The position numbers and the translations under genes were made by a program. Below are positions 1 to 5,860 of a DNA stretch of 7,969 nt, one piece after another. The DNA lies in assembly GCA_002433805.1 (NCBI GenBank), contig DJIW01000129.1:1-7969 (forward strand). Reading direction: 5' to 3'. Under the pieces are notes generated by a model. The model saw only the letters and a list, made by a program, of their open reading frames with translations. It had not been told where the DNA came from and searched no databases. Positions within the stretch are counted from its first letter, which is position 1; each line of letters starts with the position of its first letter. This stretch comes from Competibacteraceae bacterium UBA6584. Its GTDB lineage: Bacteria > Pseudomonadota > Gammaproteobacteria > Competibacterales > Competibacteraceae.

Positions 1-184
1 CCATCATTCCACCGGACCTGCGCAAAAAGCCACACAGGCCGGTGAATTCAGACGTTCGATCACACAGAACGCCGGCCGCGCGCGTGTCTATCATCGGCGT
101 CGCCGGCCAAATTGCCCGCCTCTGCGGTCGGCTTAACCGGAACGTTATGCGGCAAGTTTCAATGGGTCGTTTTCAGACAGATTC
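1..184. other. non-coding stretch downstream of purD
   Basis: This is the stretch past the purD stop codon, up to the window edge. I see no convincing coding frame. Several short GC-rich blocks, such as GGCCGGCG-like words, recur, and an imperfect hairpin sits near the edge. No T-run suitable for an intrinsic terminator directly follows a strong stem on the minus strand, so where the purD transcript ends is unclear. A gene lying further to the left could begin or end just outside the window. Confidence 0.6.
10..44. repeat. imperfect inverted repeat (hairpin) beyond purD
   Basis: CACCGGACCTG (10-20) faces CAGGCCGGTG (35-44). They form a 10-bp stem with one unpaired base (A16) around a 14-nt loop. 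Read on the minus strand it lies about 140 nt past the purD stop, so it could stabilise or end the purHD mRNA. The T-rich run is in the loop, not after the stem, so it is not a classical rho-independent terminator. The structure is visible; its role is not. Confidence 0.4.
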
Positions 185-1480
185 TTACTCTTCCCGTTCG
201 CGCTCAATCGCCCGATAGCCGATGTCCGTCCGGTAATAAGCGCCGTTCCAATGGATTTGTTTGGCCAGATGGTACGCCAGGTTTTGAGCCTCGGCGACCG
301 TGGTGCCGAGCGCGGTGGCGCACAGCACCCGCCCGCCGTGCGTGACCACGGAACCGTTTTTTAAATCGCGGGTTCCTGCGTGAAAAAGCTTAATTCCCGT
401 TGGCTCGCTGGATTGATGCGGCAAGCCTTCAATCGCGTCGCCCTTGCGATACGGCCCCGGATAACCGGCGGCGGCCATCACCACCCCCAGCGCCGGCCGC
501 GAATCCCAATCCGCCTCGATCTCGTTCAACCGCCCGTCCAGCGTCGCCTCGCATAATTCCACCAGATCGGAACGCAACCGCATGATGAGCGGCTGGGTTT
601 CGGGATCGCCCAACCGGCAGTTGTATTCCAGCACCTTGGGGCCGTCTTCGGTGATCATCAACCCGGCGTAGAGAAACCCGACATAGCGGCAGCCTTCAGC
701 CGCCATGCCGCGCACGGTCGGTTCGATCACCTCGGCCATGATCCGGTCATGCAGTTCGGGCGTCACCACCGGCGCGGGCGAATACGCGCCCATGCCGCCG
801 GTGTTGGGGCCACGGTCGCCGTTGTCGCGCGCCTTGTGATCTTGCGAGGAGGCAAAGGGAAGAATGTGCTCGCCGTCGGTCATCACGATAAAACTGGCTT
901 CCTCGCCTTCCAGAAATTCTTCCACCACCGCCCGGCGGCCGGCCTCGCCAAAATCCGCGCCGCTCAACATGCCGCGCACGGCGGCGATGGCTTCCAGTTC
1001 GCTTTGCGCCAGAATCACACCCTTGCCGGCGGCCAGCCCGTCGGCCTTGACCACGACCGGCGCGCCCATTGCGCTGATATAGGCTTCCGCCGCGTCGGGG
1101 TCGGTAAAACTCTGGTAGCGGGCGGTGGGGATGCCGTGGCGGGCCAGAAAATCCTTGGTAAAGGTCTTGGAGCCCTCCAGTTGCGCCGCCGCCTTGGACG
1201 GTCCGAAACAGCGCAATCCCGCTTTCTCGAACAAGTCGGTAATGCCCAACACCAGCGGCACTTCCGGGCCGATGAGGGTGAGATCGACGTCATGGCCCCG
1301 CGCGAACTTGAGCAACTCCGGCAGATCGTCAGCGGTGATGGAAAGGTTGGTGACTTTAGCTTCTCGCGCGGTGCCGGCGTTACCGGGCGCGACGTAGACA
1401 TTCCGCACGCGGCTGGATTGCGCGGCCTTCCACGCTAGCGCGTGTTCGCGGCCACCGCCGCCCACGATCAAAATATTCAT
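185..1480 (-). CDS. purD: phosphoribosylamine--glycine ligase (GAR synthetase)
   Basis: PurD is the cytoplasmic ATP-grasp ligase of the second step of de novo purine synthesis. It joins glycine to 5-phosphoribosylamine, using ATP, to give GAR. The 431-residue product has the usual bacterial length. It opens with the N-domain glycine-rich motif GGGGREHAL (residues 7-15) and has LIGPEVPL near 69-76. The ATP-grasp core includes VKADGLAAGKGV (144-155), the loop with DNGDRGPNTGGMGAYSP (219-235), and the family signature near 285-296, EYNCRLGDPETQ. The signature usually reads RFGDPE, so Phe is Leu here, a mild change unlikely to abolish activity. The ATG start is supported by GGAGG 12 nt upstream, a rather long spacing, and by the motif beginning at residue 7. 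It follows purH by 39 nt, the gammaproteobacterial purHD order, so the two are probably co-transcribed. Identification is near certain. Confidence 0.97.
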   Translation of the reverse strand: MNILIVGGGGREHALAWKAAQSSRVRNVYVAPGNAGTAREAKVTNLSITADDLPELLKFARGHDVDLTLIGPEVPLVLGITDLFEKAGLRCFGPSKAAAQLEGSKTFTKDFLARHGIPTARYQSFTDPDAAEAYISAMGAPVVVKADGLAAGKGVILAQSELEAIAAVRGMLSGADFGEAGRRAVVEEFLEGEEASFIVMTDGEHILPFASSQDHKARDNGDRGPNTGGMGAYSPAPVVTPELHDRIMAEVIEPTVRGMAAEGCRYVGFLYAGLMITEDGPKVLEYNCRLGDPETQPLIMRLRSDLVELCEATLDGRLNEIEADWDSRPALGVVMAAAGYPGPYRKGDAIEGLPHQSSEPTGIKLFHAGTRDLKNGSVVTHGGRVLCATALGTTVAEAQNLAYHLAKQIHWNGAYYRTDIGYRAIEREREE

Positions 1481-1492
1481 GTCGGATCTATG

Positions 1493-1497
1493 CCTCC
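1493..1497 (-). promoter_or_regulatory. ribosome binding site of purD
   Basis: The minus strand reads GGAGG here, a near-perfect Shine-Dalgarno sequence, 12 nt before the purD ATG. It sits in the 39-nt gap after purH and supports independent translation initiation of purD within a shared transcript. The spacing is longer than the usual 5-9 nt. Confidence 0.6.
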
Positions 1498-1519
1498 ATA
1501 CCTGGATTTGAGTGGCGGA

Positions 1520-3100
1520 TCAGTGGCGGAAATGCCGCATCCCGGTAAACGCCATGGTCATGCCGCGTTCGTCGGCGGCGGCGATCACTTCTTTATCGCG
1601 CATCGAACCCCCCGGCTGGATAACGGCGGTGATGCCGTAGTCGGCGGCGAGATCGACGCCGTCGCGAAACGGAAAAAAAGCGTCGGAGCCCATCGCCGCG
1701 CCTTTCAAATCGAGCGCTTCCTCGGCCGCTTTCATGGCGGCGATCCGGGCCGAAAACACCCGGCTCATCTGCCCCGCCCCAACGCCGAGGATCATCCCGT
1801 CCCGACCGTAGACGATGGCGTTGGATTTGACGAATTTCACCACCCTCCAGACGAAGAGCAGGTCGGCCAGTTCCTGATCGCTGGGCTTGCGCTGGGTGAC
1901 TATTTTTAGATCGGCGGGCGCGACCTGGCCCAGATCCCGATCCTGCACCAGCAAACCGCCGGTCACCCGCTTGTAGTCCCAGCCCGGCGCGCGTGGCTCG
2001 CTCCACTGGCCGCAGGCCAACACCCGCACGTTCTGCTTGCTGGCGGTCGCCGCCAGCGCGTCCGGCGTCACCTCCGGCGCGATGATCACCTCGACGAATT
2101 GCCGGTCCACAATCGCCTTGGCGGTCGCGCCGTCCAGCGGACGGTTGAAGGCGATGATCCCGCCGAAGGCCGAGGTCGGATCGGCCTTATACGCCTGGTC
2201 GTAAGCCTCTAGCAGGTTCGAGCCGACCGCCACGCCGCAGGGATTGGCGTGCTTGACGATCACGCAGGCCGGCGCGGTGAAGCTCTTGACGCATTCCAGC
2301 GCGGCGTCGGTATCGGCGACGTTGTTGTAGGACAGTTCCTTGCCCTGCAACTGGCGGGCGGTGGCGATGCAGGCTTCCGCCGGCTGGGGTTCGACGTAAA
2401 ACGCCGCGCCCTGATGTGGATTTTCGCCGTAACGCATTTCCTGCGCCTTGCGAAATTGCGCGCTGAAGGTGCGCGGAAAGGGATCGCGTTCGCCCTCGCT
2501 TTTGATCGAACCGAGATAATTGGCGATGGCGCCGTCGTAGCGGGCCGTGTGCTCGAACACCTTGACCGCCAGATCGAAGCGGGTGGCGGGGCTGATCGCG
2601 CCACCGCGCTCGCCCATTTCCCGCAGCACGCGCTCGTAATCAATGGCGTCGGTGACCACCGCGACCGCCGCGTGATTCTTGGCCGCCGCCCGCAGCATCG
2701 CCGGCCCGCCGATATCGATGTTTTCGATGGCGTCCGCCAACGAACAGTCGAGCTTGGCGACCGTGGCCTCAAACGGATACAGGTTGACCACCAACAAATC
2801 GATGGGCGGGATGCCGTGGGCGGCCATCGCCGCGTCATCCTCGCCGCGCCGGCCCAGCAAACCGCCGTGAATTTTCGGGTGCAAGGTCTTGAGCCGGCCG
2901 TCCATCATCTCCGGAAAACCGGTGTAATCGGCCACCTCGATGACCGGGACGCCGCTGCCGGCCAGCAGCTTGGCGGTGCCGCCGGTGGAAAGGATTTCCA
3001 CGCCCCGTTCGACCAGGGCGCGAGCAAAGTCGACGATGCCGGTCTTATCGGACACGCTCATCAAGGCGCGGCGGACGGGAAGGGAGTCGGTTGGATTCAT
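1520..3100 (-). CDS. purH: bifunctional AICAR formyltransferase / IMP cyclohydrolase
   Basis: PurH catalyses the last two steps of de novo IMP synthesis in the cytoplasm: formyl transfer from 10-formyl-tetrahydrofolate to AICAR, then closure of FAICAR to IMP. The 526-residue length is typical (about 529 in E. coli). The N-terminal IMP cyclohydrolase domain, of MGS-like fold (about residues 9-155), shows RRALMSVSDKTGI, LSTGGTAKLL, DYTGFPEMMDGR and KTLHPKIHGG (71-80). The formyltransferase half (about 210-465) shows RYGENPHQ (223-230) and VKHANPCG (282-289), whose Lys283-His284 pair corresponds to the catalytic Lys-His of the family. It ends in the conserved FTGMRHFRH-type tail. The ATG start is preceded by only a weak GGA-type ribosome site, but the family alignment begins at about residue 9. 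It lies between the carbonic anhydrase (48 nt upstream) and purD. I saw no PurR-type operator upstream. Confidence 0.98.
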   Translation of the reverse strand: MNPTDSLPVRRALMSVSDKTGIVDFARALVERGVEILSTGGTAKLLAGSGVPVIEVADYTGFPEMMDGRLKTLHPKIHGGLLGRRGEDDAAMAAHGIPPIDLLVVNLYPFEATVAKLDCSLADAIENIDIGGPAMLRAAAKNHAAVAVVTDAIDYERVLREMGERGGAISPATRFDLAVKVFEHTARYDGAIANYLGSIKSEGERDPFPRTFSAQFRKAQEMRYGENPHQGAAFYVEPQPAEACIATARQLQGKELSYNNVADTDAALECVKSFTAPACVIVKHANPCGVAVGSNLLEAYDQAYKADPTSAFGGIIAFNRPLDGATAKAIVDRQFVEVIIAPEVTPDALAATASKQNVRVLACGQWSEPRAPGWDYKRVTGGLLVQDRDLGQVAPADLKIVTQRKPSDQELADLLFVWRVVKFVKSNAIVYGRDGMILGVGAGQMSRVFSARIAAMKAAEEALDLKGAAMGSDAFFPFRDGVDLAADYGITAVIQPGGSMRDKEVIAAADERGMTMAFTGMRHFRH

Positions 3101-3148
3101 GGTAGGTTTCCGTGGCAGGACATGACGGGGGCTAACGAGGGGCGGCCT

Positions 3149-3814
3149 TCAATCGGCGTTCACTGGGATCGGACCGAAATACAGATCGTAAAATCGGTTC
3201 TTTTCCGGGTCGTACTGCAGCAGTTCGCCGTTCTCCAGATCGTAATACCAACCGAACAAATGCAACCGGCCGTCCTCGACTCGCGCGCGGATAAAAGGAA
3301 AAGTCATCAAATTGGTTAAGGACGCATGGATGCCGGCCCGCTCGCAAGCCCGTTGCTTGAATTCGCGGCTGGCGCTCGGCCAGCGCTCCAGCACCTGATC
3401 GCGCGCCGAGCGGGCGATTTTCATCCAGGGGGCGATAAAGCCCTCGCCTTCCGCGTTCTCGCCGTAGCCGTCCAACAGCGCGCTGATCCCGCCGCAGTGC
3501 GAATGACCGAGCACGATGATGTTGCGGACGTTCAAATTGCACACCGCGAACTCCAGGGCGGCGCTGGTGCCGTGGTAAACCCCGGAGGTTTCGTAAGGCG
3601 GCACCAGATTGGCGACGTTGCGCACCACGAACATGCTGCCCGGCGCGGTATCCATCAAGATCGCCGGATCGACTCGGGAATCGATGCAGCCGATCAAGAG
3701 CGTATGCGGCGTTTGGCCTTTCATCGCCAAGCGGTTGTACAGCTCTCGATTGGGCTCGAAAATCTTGACCCGGAAACGCTGAAAACCCTCCAGCAGATCG
3801 TTAACCTCGCTCAC
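3149..3814 (-). CDS. beta-class carbonic anhydrase
   Basis: This zinc enzyme interconverts CO2 and bicarbonate, probably in the cytoplasm since no signal peptide is seen. The 221-residue product has the beta-class hallmarks. The first motif, CIDSR, gives zinc ligand Cys43 and the Asp45-Arg47 dyad, and GHSHCGG gives ligands His104 and Cys107. VVRNVANLVPPY (63-74) and the G-V-x-H-G-T-S-A-A-L-E-F-A-V stretch are typical of the CynT/IcfA-like branch. The C-terminus, with GWYYDLENGELLQYD, is the usual beta-CA tail. The start is a GTG, chosen because GAGG lies 9 nt upstream and the next upstream ATG is out of frame. It lies 48 nt upstream of purH in the same direction and may share its transcript. 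It would supply bicarbonate for PurK, carbamoyl-phosphate synthetase and carboxylases. No cyanase or transporter gene is adjacent, so I do not assign cynT or can. Confidence 0.95.
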   Translation of the reverse strand: MSEVNDLLEGFQRFRVKIFEPNRELYNRLAMKGQTPHTLLIGCIDSRVDPAILMDTAPGSMFVVRNVANLVPPYETSGVYHGTSAALEFAVCNLNVRNIIVLGHSHCGGISALLDGYGENAEGEGFIAPWMKIARSARDQVLERWPSASREFKQRACERAGIHASLTNLMTFPFIRARVEDGRLHLFGWYYDLENGELLQYDPEKNRFYDLYFGPIPVNAD

Positions 3815-3823
3815 GCTGCGCCA

Positions 3824-3827
3824 CCTC
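3824..3827 (-). promoter_or_regulatory. ribosome binding site deciding the GTG start of the carbonic anhydrase
   Basis: The minus strand reads GAGG, 9 nt before a GTG codon. The nearest upstream ATG (3833) is in another frame and ends after ten codons, so this site supports GTG as the true start. Confidence 0.55.
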
Positions 3828-3832
3828 GGTCA

Positions 3833-3861
3833 TTGGGTTATTGGGGTTAGTTTGGCATTAT
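3833..3861 (+). promoter_or_regulatory. possible promoter for ycgL-aminotransferase
   Basis: TTGGGT (3833-3838) and CATTAT (3856-3861) are separated by 17 nt and match the sigma-70 hexamers at 3-4 of 6 positions each. The -10 element overlaps the opposing TATAAT on the other strand, so the two divergent promoters, if real, would compete for polymerase. The match is weak and the call is mostly positional. Confidence 0.25.
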
Positions 3862-3862
3862 A
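3857..3862 (-). promoter_or_regulatory. possible sigma-70 -10 box for the carbonic anhydrase-purHD cluster
   Basis: The minus strand reads a perfect TATAAT. It would start transcription near 3850 and give a leader of about 36 nt before the GTG start. No good -35 hexamer is found 16-18 nt upstream (the sequence there resembles CGCAAG), and there is no TGn extension. The call therefore rests on the -10 box and on its place in a short divergent intergenic region. Confidence 0.4.
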
Positions 3863-3888
3863 CCGTGTCGCTATCGAACCTTGCGCCC

Positions 3889-3892
3889 GGAG
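3889..3892 (+). promoter_or_regulatory. ribosome binding site of ycgL
   Basis: GGAG lies 7 nt before the ATG at 3900. It decides that start over an in-frame TTG 48 nt upstream, which has no ribosome site. Confidence 0.6.
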
Positions 3893-3899
3893 CACCTCC

Positions 3900-4166
3900 A
3901 TGCAATGCGTCATTTACAAAAGCTCGAAAAAGCAGGATACCTATCTCTACCTGGCGTCTGGGGATGATTTTTCAAAAGTACCCGAAAACTTGCTGAAATT
4001 GTTGGGCTCGCCGATCCACGTGATGGATCTGGACCTGTCGCCCGAGCGCAAGCTGGCGCAAGAGGATGTCACGGAGGTCTTGCGCAACCTTCAAGAGCGC
4101 GGCTGGCACTTGCAGATGCCGCGTCAGGAAGAATGGCCGGGCTTCAAGCCGCAACTCAAACACTGA
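3900..4166 (+). CDS. ycgL: YcgL domain-containing protein
   Basis: This is a small protein of 88 residues, similar in core to E. coli YcgL. The N-terminus MQCVIYKSSKKQDTYLYL matches the family opening (CVIYRSSKRDQTYLYV in E. coli). The shared block DDFSKVPENLLKLLG (residues 22-36) and an L-x-L-x-x-x-R-K-L segment follow, then a basic and acidic C-terminal half ending with a W-H-L-Q-M-P stretch comparable to the family's Y-Y-L-Q-L-P. The biochemical function of the family is not established. It has no signal peptide or membrane segment. The ATG is chosen because the family homology begins exactly there and a GGAG ribosome site precedes it. The stop lies 19 nt before the aminotransferase start, so the two are probably co-transcribed. 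Functional linkage is not implied by anything in the sequence. Confidence 0.9.
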   Translation: MQCVIYKSSKKQDTYLYLASGDDFSKVPENLLKLLGSPIHVMDLDLSPERKLAQEDVTEVLRNLQERGWHLQMPRQEEWPGFKPQLKH

Positions 4167-4185
4167 TCACCCGGAAACCCCGCGC

Positions 4186-5382
4186 ATGTTCTCCGAACGC
4201 ATCGACCGCTTGACCAGCTCCCTGATTCGGGAGCTGTTGGCCCTGACCCAAAAACCCGACATCATCTCTTTTGCCGGCGGCCTGCCGGCCCGCGACGCCA
4301 TGCCGCTGCTGAATTTGGGCGACTTGCCGCCCGAGCTGAGCCAGTACGGCACCACCGACGGCGAACCGGAACTGCGCGCGGCCATCGCCGGCCAACTGGC
4401 CGGATTGGGGTTGCGCTGCCGGCCTGAACAGGTGCTGATCACGACCGGCTCGCAGCAGGGCATCGATCTGGTTTCCAAGCTCTACATCGACCCCGGCACG
4501 CCGGTGGCGGTGGAAGCGCCGAGCTATCTGGCGGCCTTGCAATCGTTCCGATTGTTCGGGGCTCGCTTTGAGGAATTGCCCTTGTCGGCCGACGGCATCG
4601 ATCCCCAGCAGCTCCGTCAAATCCTGCTGCGCCACCGGCCCGCCTTGCTGTACCTCATCCCGACGTTCCAAAATCCGGCCGGCGTCTGCTACAACGAAGC
4701 GACCCGCGCCGCGGTCGCCGAGATCCTGCGCGAAACCGGCACGCCCTTGTTGGAAGACGAACCCTACCGGGAATTGGTCTACGAGCCGGTCGACCGCACC
4801 CCGCTTTGCGCCCGCTTGCGCGAGAGCGATAGCTGGATGTACATGGGCACCTTTTCCAAGACCGGCATTCCCGGCTTGCGGGTCGGTTACATCGTGGCCT
4901 CCGCCGATGTGCATCCCTACCTGGTGCGGCTCAAGCAATCGACCGACCTGCATACCAACCGCATCGGCCAGTGGTGGTGCGCCCGTTTTATCAACGCCCG
5001 CGATTACCCCGCGCATCTGGAACGGCTGCGGGCCTTTTACCGGGAACGGCGCGACGCCATGCAAGCGGCGCTCGGCCGCCATCTCGGCGATTTAGCTGAA
5101 TGGACTCCGCCCAACGGCGGCTTGTTCTTCTGGGTGCGCTTGAAAGGCGGCGGCGACACCCGCGCCTTGCTGGTGAAAGCCTTGGAACGCAAGGTGGCGT
5201 TCATGCCGGGGGAGGCGTTCTTCGCCAATCCCGATCCCCGCCACGGCGCTTACATGCGGCTCAACTTCAGTCATGCCACCCCCGAGCAACTGGAACGCGG
5301 GATGCAGGTGCTGGCGGAGGTGATCCGCGAACAGCACAGCGCGGCCAACAGCCAGAACACCGCCGGAGTGGTGGAAATCTAG
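4186..5382 (+). CDS. PLP-dependent aminotransferase, class I/II (LysN / 2-aminoadipate transaminase-like)
   Basis: This fold-type-I pyridoxal-phosphate enzyme (398 residues) moves amino groups between amino acids and 2-oxo acids; the substrate cannot be told from sequence. Visible family marks are SFAGGLP (28-34), YGTTDGEPELRAAIA (54-68), TTGSQQGIDL for the phosphate cup (86-95), PTFQNPAG with Asn163, and LLEDEPYREL with Asp191 facing the pyridine nitrogen and Tyr194. SKTGIPGLRVGY carries the Schiff-base Lys225. GGLFFWVRL (311-319) and the late YMRLNFS (356-362) carry the likely substrate-carboxylate Arg358. This pattern is that of the catalytic domain shared by LysN/Aro8-type aminotransferases and MocR/GntR regulators. 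No DNA-binding helix-turn-helix precedes it, so it is a stand-alone enzyme. The ATG gives the standard N-terminus; the frame continues open upstream across the end of ycgL, but that part lacks homology and overlaps. The ribosome site is weak (GGAAA), suggesting coupling with ycgL. Confidence 0.92.
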   Translation: MFSERIDRLTSSLIRELLALTQKPDIISFAGGLPARDAMPLLNLGDLPPELSQYGTTDGEPELRAAIAGQLAGLGLRCRPEQVLITTGSQQGIDLVSKLYIDPGTPVAVEAPSYLAALQSFRLFGARFEELPLSADGIDPQQLRQILLRHRPALLYLIPTFQNPAGVCYNEATRAAVAEILRETGTPLLEDEPYRELVYEPVDRTPLCARLRESDSWMYMGTFSKTGIPGLRVGYIVASADVHPYLVRLKQSTDLHTNRIGQWWCARFINARDYPAHLERLRAFYRERRDAMQAALGRHLGDLAEWTPPNGGLFFWVRLKGGGDTRALLVKALERKVAFMPGEAFFANPDPRHGAYMRLNFSHATPEQLERGMQVLAEVIREQHSAANSQNTAGVVEI

Positions 5383-5480
5383 CGGCGTTTAGCTCGCGAT
5401 GCGCCGGCCGTGCTGGCCTGCGGACATCCCAGCGCAAATCCGCCGCCGACAGCGTTGCGCCGGATGGGTCCGCACCGGCC

Positions 5481-5524
5481 AAGACGGGAGCGGTCGGCTC
5501 ATGTTGAAACGCTCCGGCCGTCTT
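5481..5524 (+). repeat. alternative stem overlapping the terminator hairpin
   Basis: AAGACGG (5481-5487) pairs with CCGTCTT (5518-5524), and the adjoining GAGCG (5488-5492) pairs with CGCTC (5510-5514), leaving a 3-nt bulge (5515-5517) and a 17-nt loop. It uses the same CGCTC arm as the terminator stem, so the two structures exclude each other. It could be an antiterminator-like fold or simply part of a nested repeat. Confidence 0.45.
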
Positions 5525-5538
5525 GAGCGTTTCATTTT
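5505..5538 (+). terminator. candidate rho-independent terminator after the ycgL-aminotransferase unit
   Basis: TGAAACGCTC (5505-5514) and GAGCGTTTCA (5525-5534) form a perfect 10-bp stem around a 10-nt loop, followed at once by TTTT. It lies about 120 nt after the aminotransferase stop and would separate it from the next gene. The T-run is short and the stem base is AT-rich, so efficiency may be modest. Read on the opposite strand the stem is not followed by a T-run. Confidence 0.5.
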
Positions 5539-5552
5539 GACACAGCATGGTT

Positions 5553-5569
5553 CGCGGATGGATTCCGCG
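5553..5569. repeat. short perfect hairpin
   Basis: CGCGGA and TCCGCG form a 6-bp stem with a 5-nt loop, 14 nt past the T-run of the candidate terminator. It has no T-run of its own. It adds to the hairpin-rich character of this stretch. Confidence 0.35.
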
Positions 5570-5710
5570 CCAAGCTCGCCAGCGGGTTCGAGATCGAGGC
5601 TTGAATTGGAATTCACATTCGCCACTGCCTTGAAGGCATGAGCTCTATCGACCGATCAGCGGCTTCAAATCCGCAAGGACCGACATCTTTCTAGCGCCGG
5701 GATCAGGCTT

Positions 5711-5716
5711 TATGAT
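5711..5716 (+). promoter_or_regulatory. possible -10 box for the PASTA-protein gene
   Basis: TATGAT matches the sigma-70 -10 consensus at five of six positions. The hexamer 17 nt upstream (TTTCTA) is a poor -35. If used, transcription would start near 5723, at the left arm of the inverted repeat, leaving a leader of about 138 nt. Speculative. Confidence 0.22.
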
Positions 5717-5722
5717 GCCATG

Positions 5723-5748
5723 ATTGAAAATGGCGCGATTTTTTCAAT
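5723..5748. repeat. AT-rich perfect inverted repeat, possible operator or leader hairpin
   Basis: ATTGAAAA (5723-5730) and TTTTCAAT (5741-5748) are exact inverted copies separated by 10 nt. Centre-to-centre spacing is 18 nt, near two helical turns, which would suit a dimeric regulator; as RNA it would form an 8-bp stem. It stands out in a GC-rich region and lies just past the possible -10 box of the downstream gene. Confidence 0.4.
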
Positions 5749-5848
5749 GGTTCCCGATGGCCTGTGCTTTTCCGAAACTCAAACCGATCCGCAACATCGC
5801 CAAGCTAGCGGCCATGCCGTCTGATCGGCGTCAACGAACGTGTATCTT

Positions 5849-5852
5849 GGAG
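5849..5852 (+). promoter_or_regulatory. ribosome binding site of the PASTA-protein gene
   Basis: GGAG sits 8 nt before the ATG at 5861. An in-frame stop at 5822 leaves only this ATG or a GTG at 5840 as starts, and the ribosome site plus the following signal peptide favour the ATG. Confidence 0.6.
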
Positions 5853-5860
5853 CGGCTGTC

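Larger units (their letters stand above)
5383..5860. other. 478-nt non-coding region between aminotransferase and the PASTA-protein gene
   Basis: No reading frame here looks protein-like. Short open frames on both strands have low-complexity, Arg/Ser/Pro-rich translations with no recognisable motif and no ribosome site. What it does hold is a cluster of inverted repeats (5481-5569), among them a terminator-like hairpin; a quasi-palindrome around TGAATTGGAATTCA (5602-5615); TGCCTTGAAGGCA; an AT-rich perfect inverted repeat at 5723-5748; and a long-loop pair CCGATC/GATCGG (5784-5789, 5823-5828). The left half is GC-rich and hairpin-rich and resembles interspersed repeat elements. The right half probably carries the promoter of the next gene. 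Confidence 0.6.

Noticed and set aside
749..1438. 229-codon plus-strand open frame opposite purD
   Set aside because: It is fully antisense to a clear purD gene. The translation is rich in Arg, Gly, His and Ala as expected of a GC-rich shadow frame, and no motif or ribosome site is seen.
2249..3319. 356-codon plus-strand open frame opposite purH and the end of the carbonic anhydrase
   Set aside because: It is antisense to strongly conserved purH and crosses a gene junction. Its composition is that of a shadow frame and it has no recognisable domain.
3801..3833. Ten-codon minus-strand mini-ORF (ATG at 3833) overlapping the carbonic anhydrase start, a possible leader peptide
   Set aside because: No ribosome site precedes it, there is no run of regulatory codons, and no attenuator structure follows. 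It is probably chance.
3852..3899. TTG-initiated N-terminal extension of YcgL
   Set aside because: The ATG at 3900 has a GGAG ribosome site at good spacing and family similarity starts exactly there. The extension would also run through the divergent promoter region.
4066..4185. Upstream extension of the aminotransferase frame
   Set aside because: It overlaps the end of ycgL in another frame, has no homology-like sequence, and the family N-terminus begins at the ATG at 4186.
4156..5082. 308-codon minus-strand open frame opposite the aminotransferase
   Set aside because: It is antisense to a gene with all PLP-enzyme motifs intact. The Gln/Arg/Gly/His-rich translation is typical of reverse-strand reading of GC-rich DNA.
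5389..5641. Short open frames on both strands in the intergenic region (about 80 codons each)
   Set aside because: They overlap the hairpin cluster, lack ribosome sites, and their Arg/Ser/Pro-rich translations show no motif or structural pattern.
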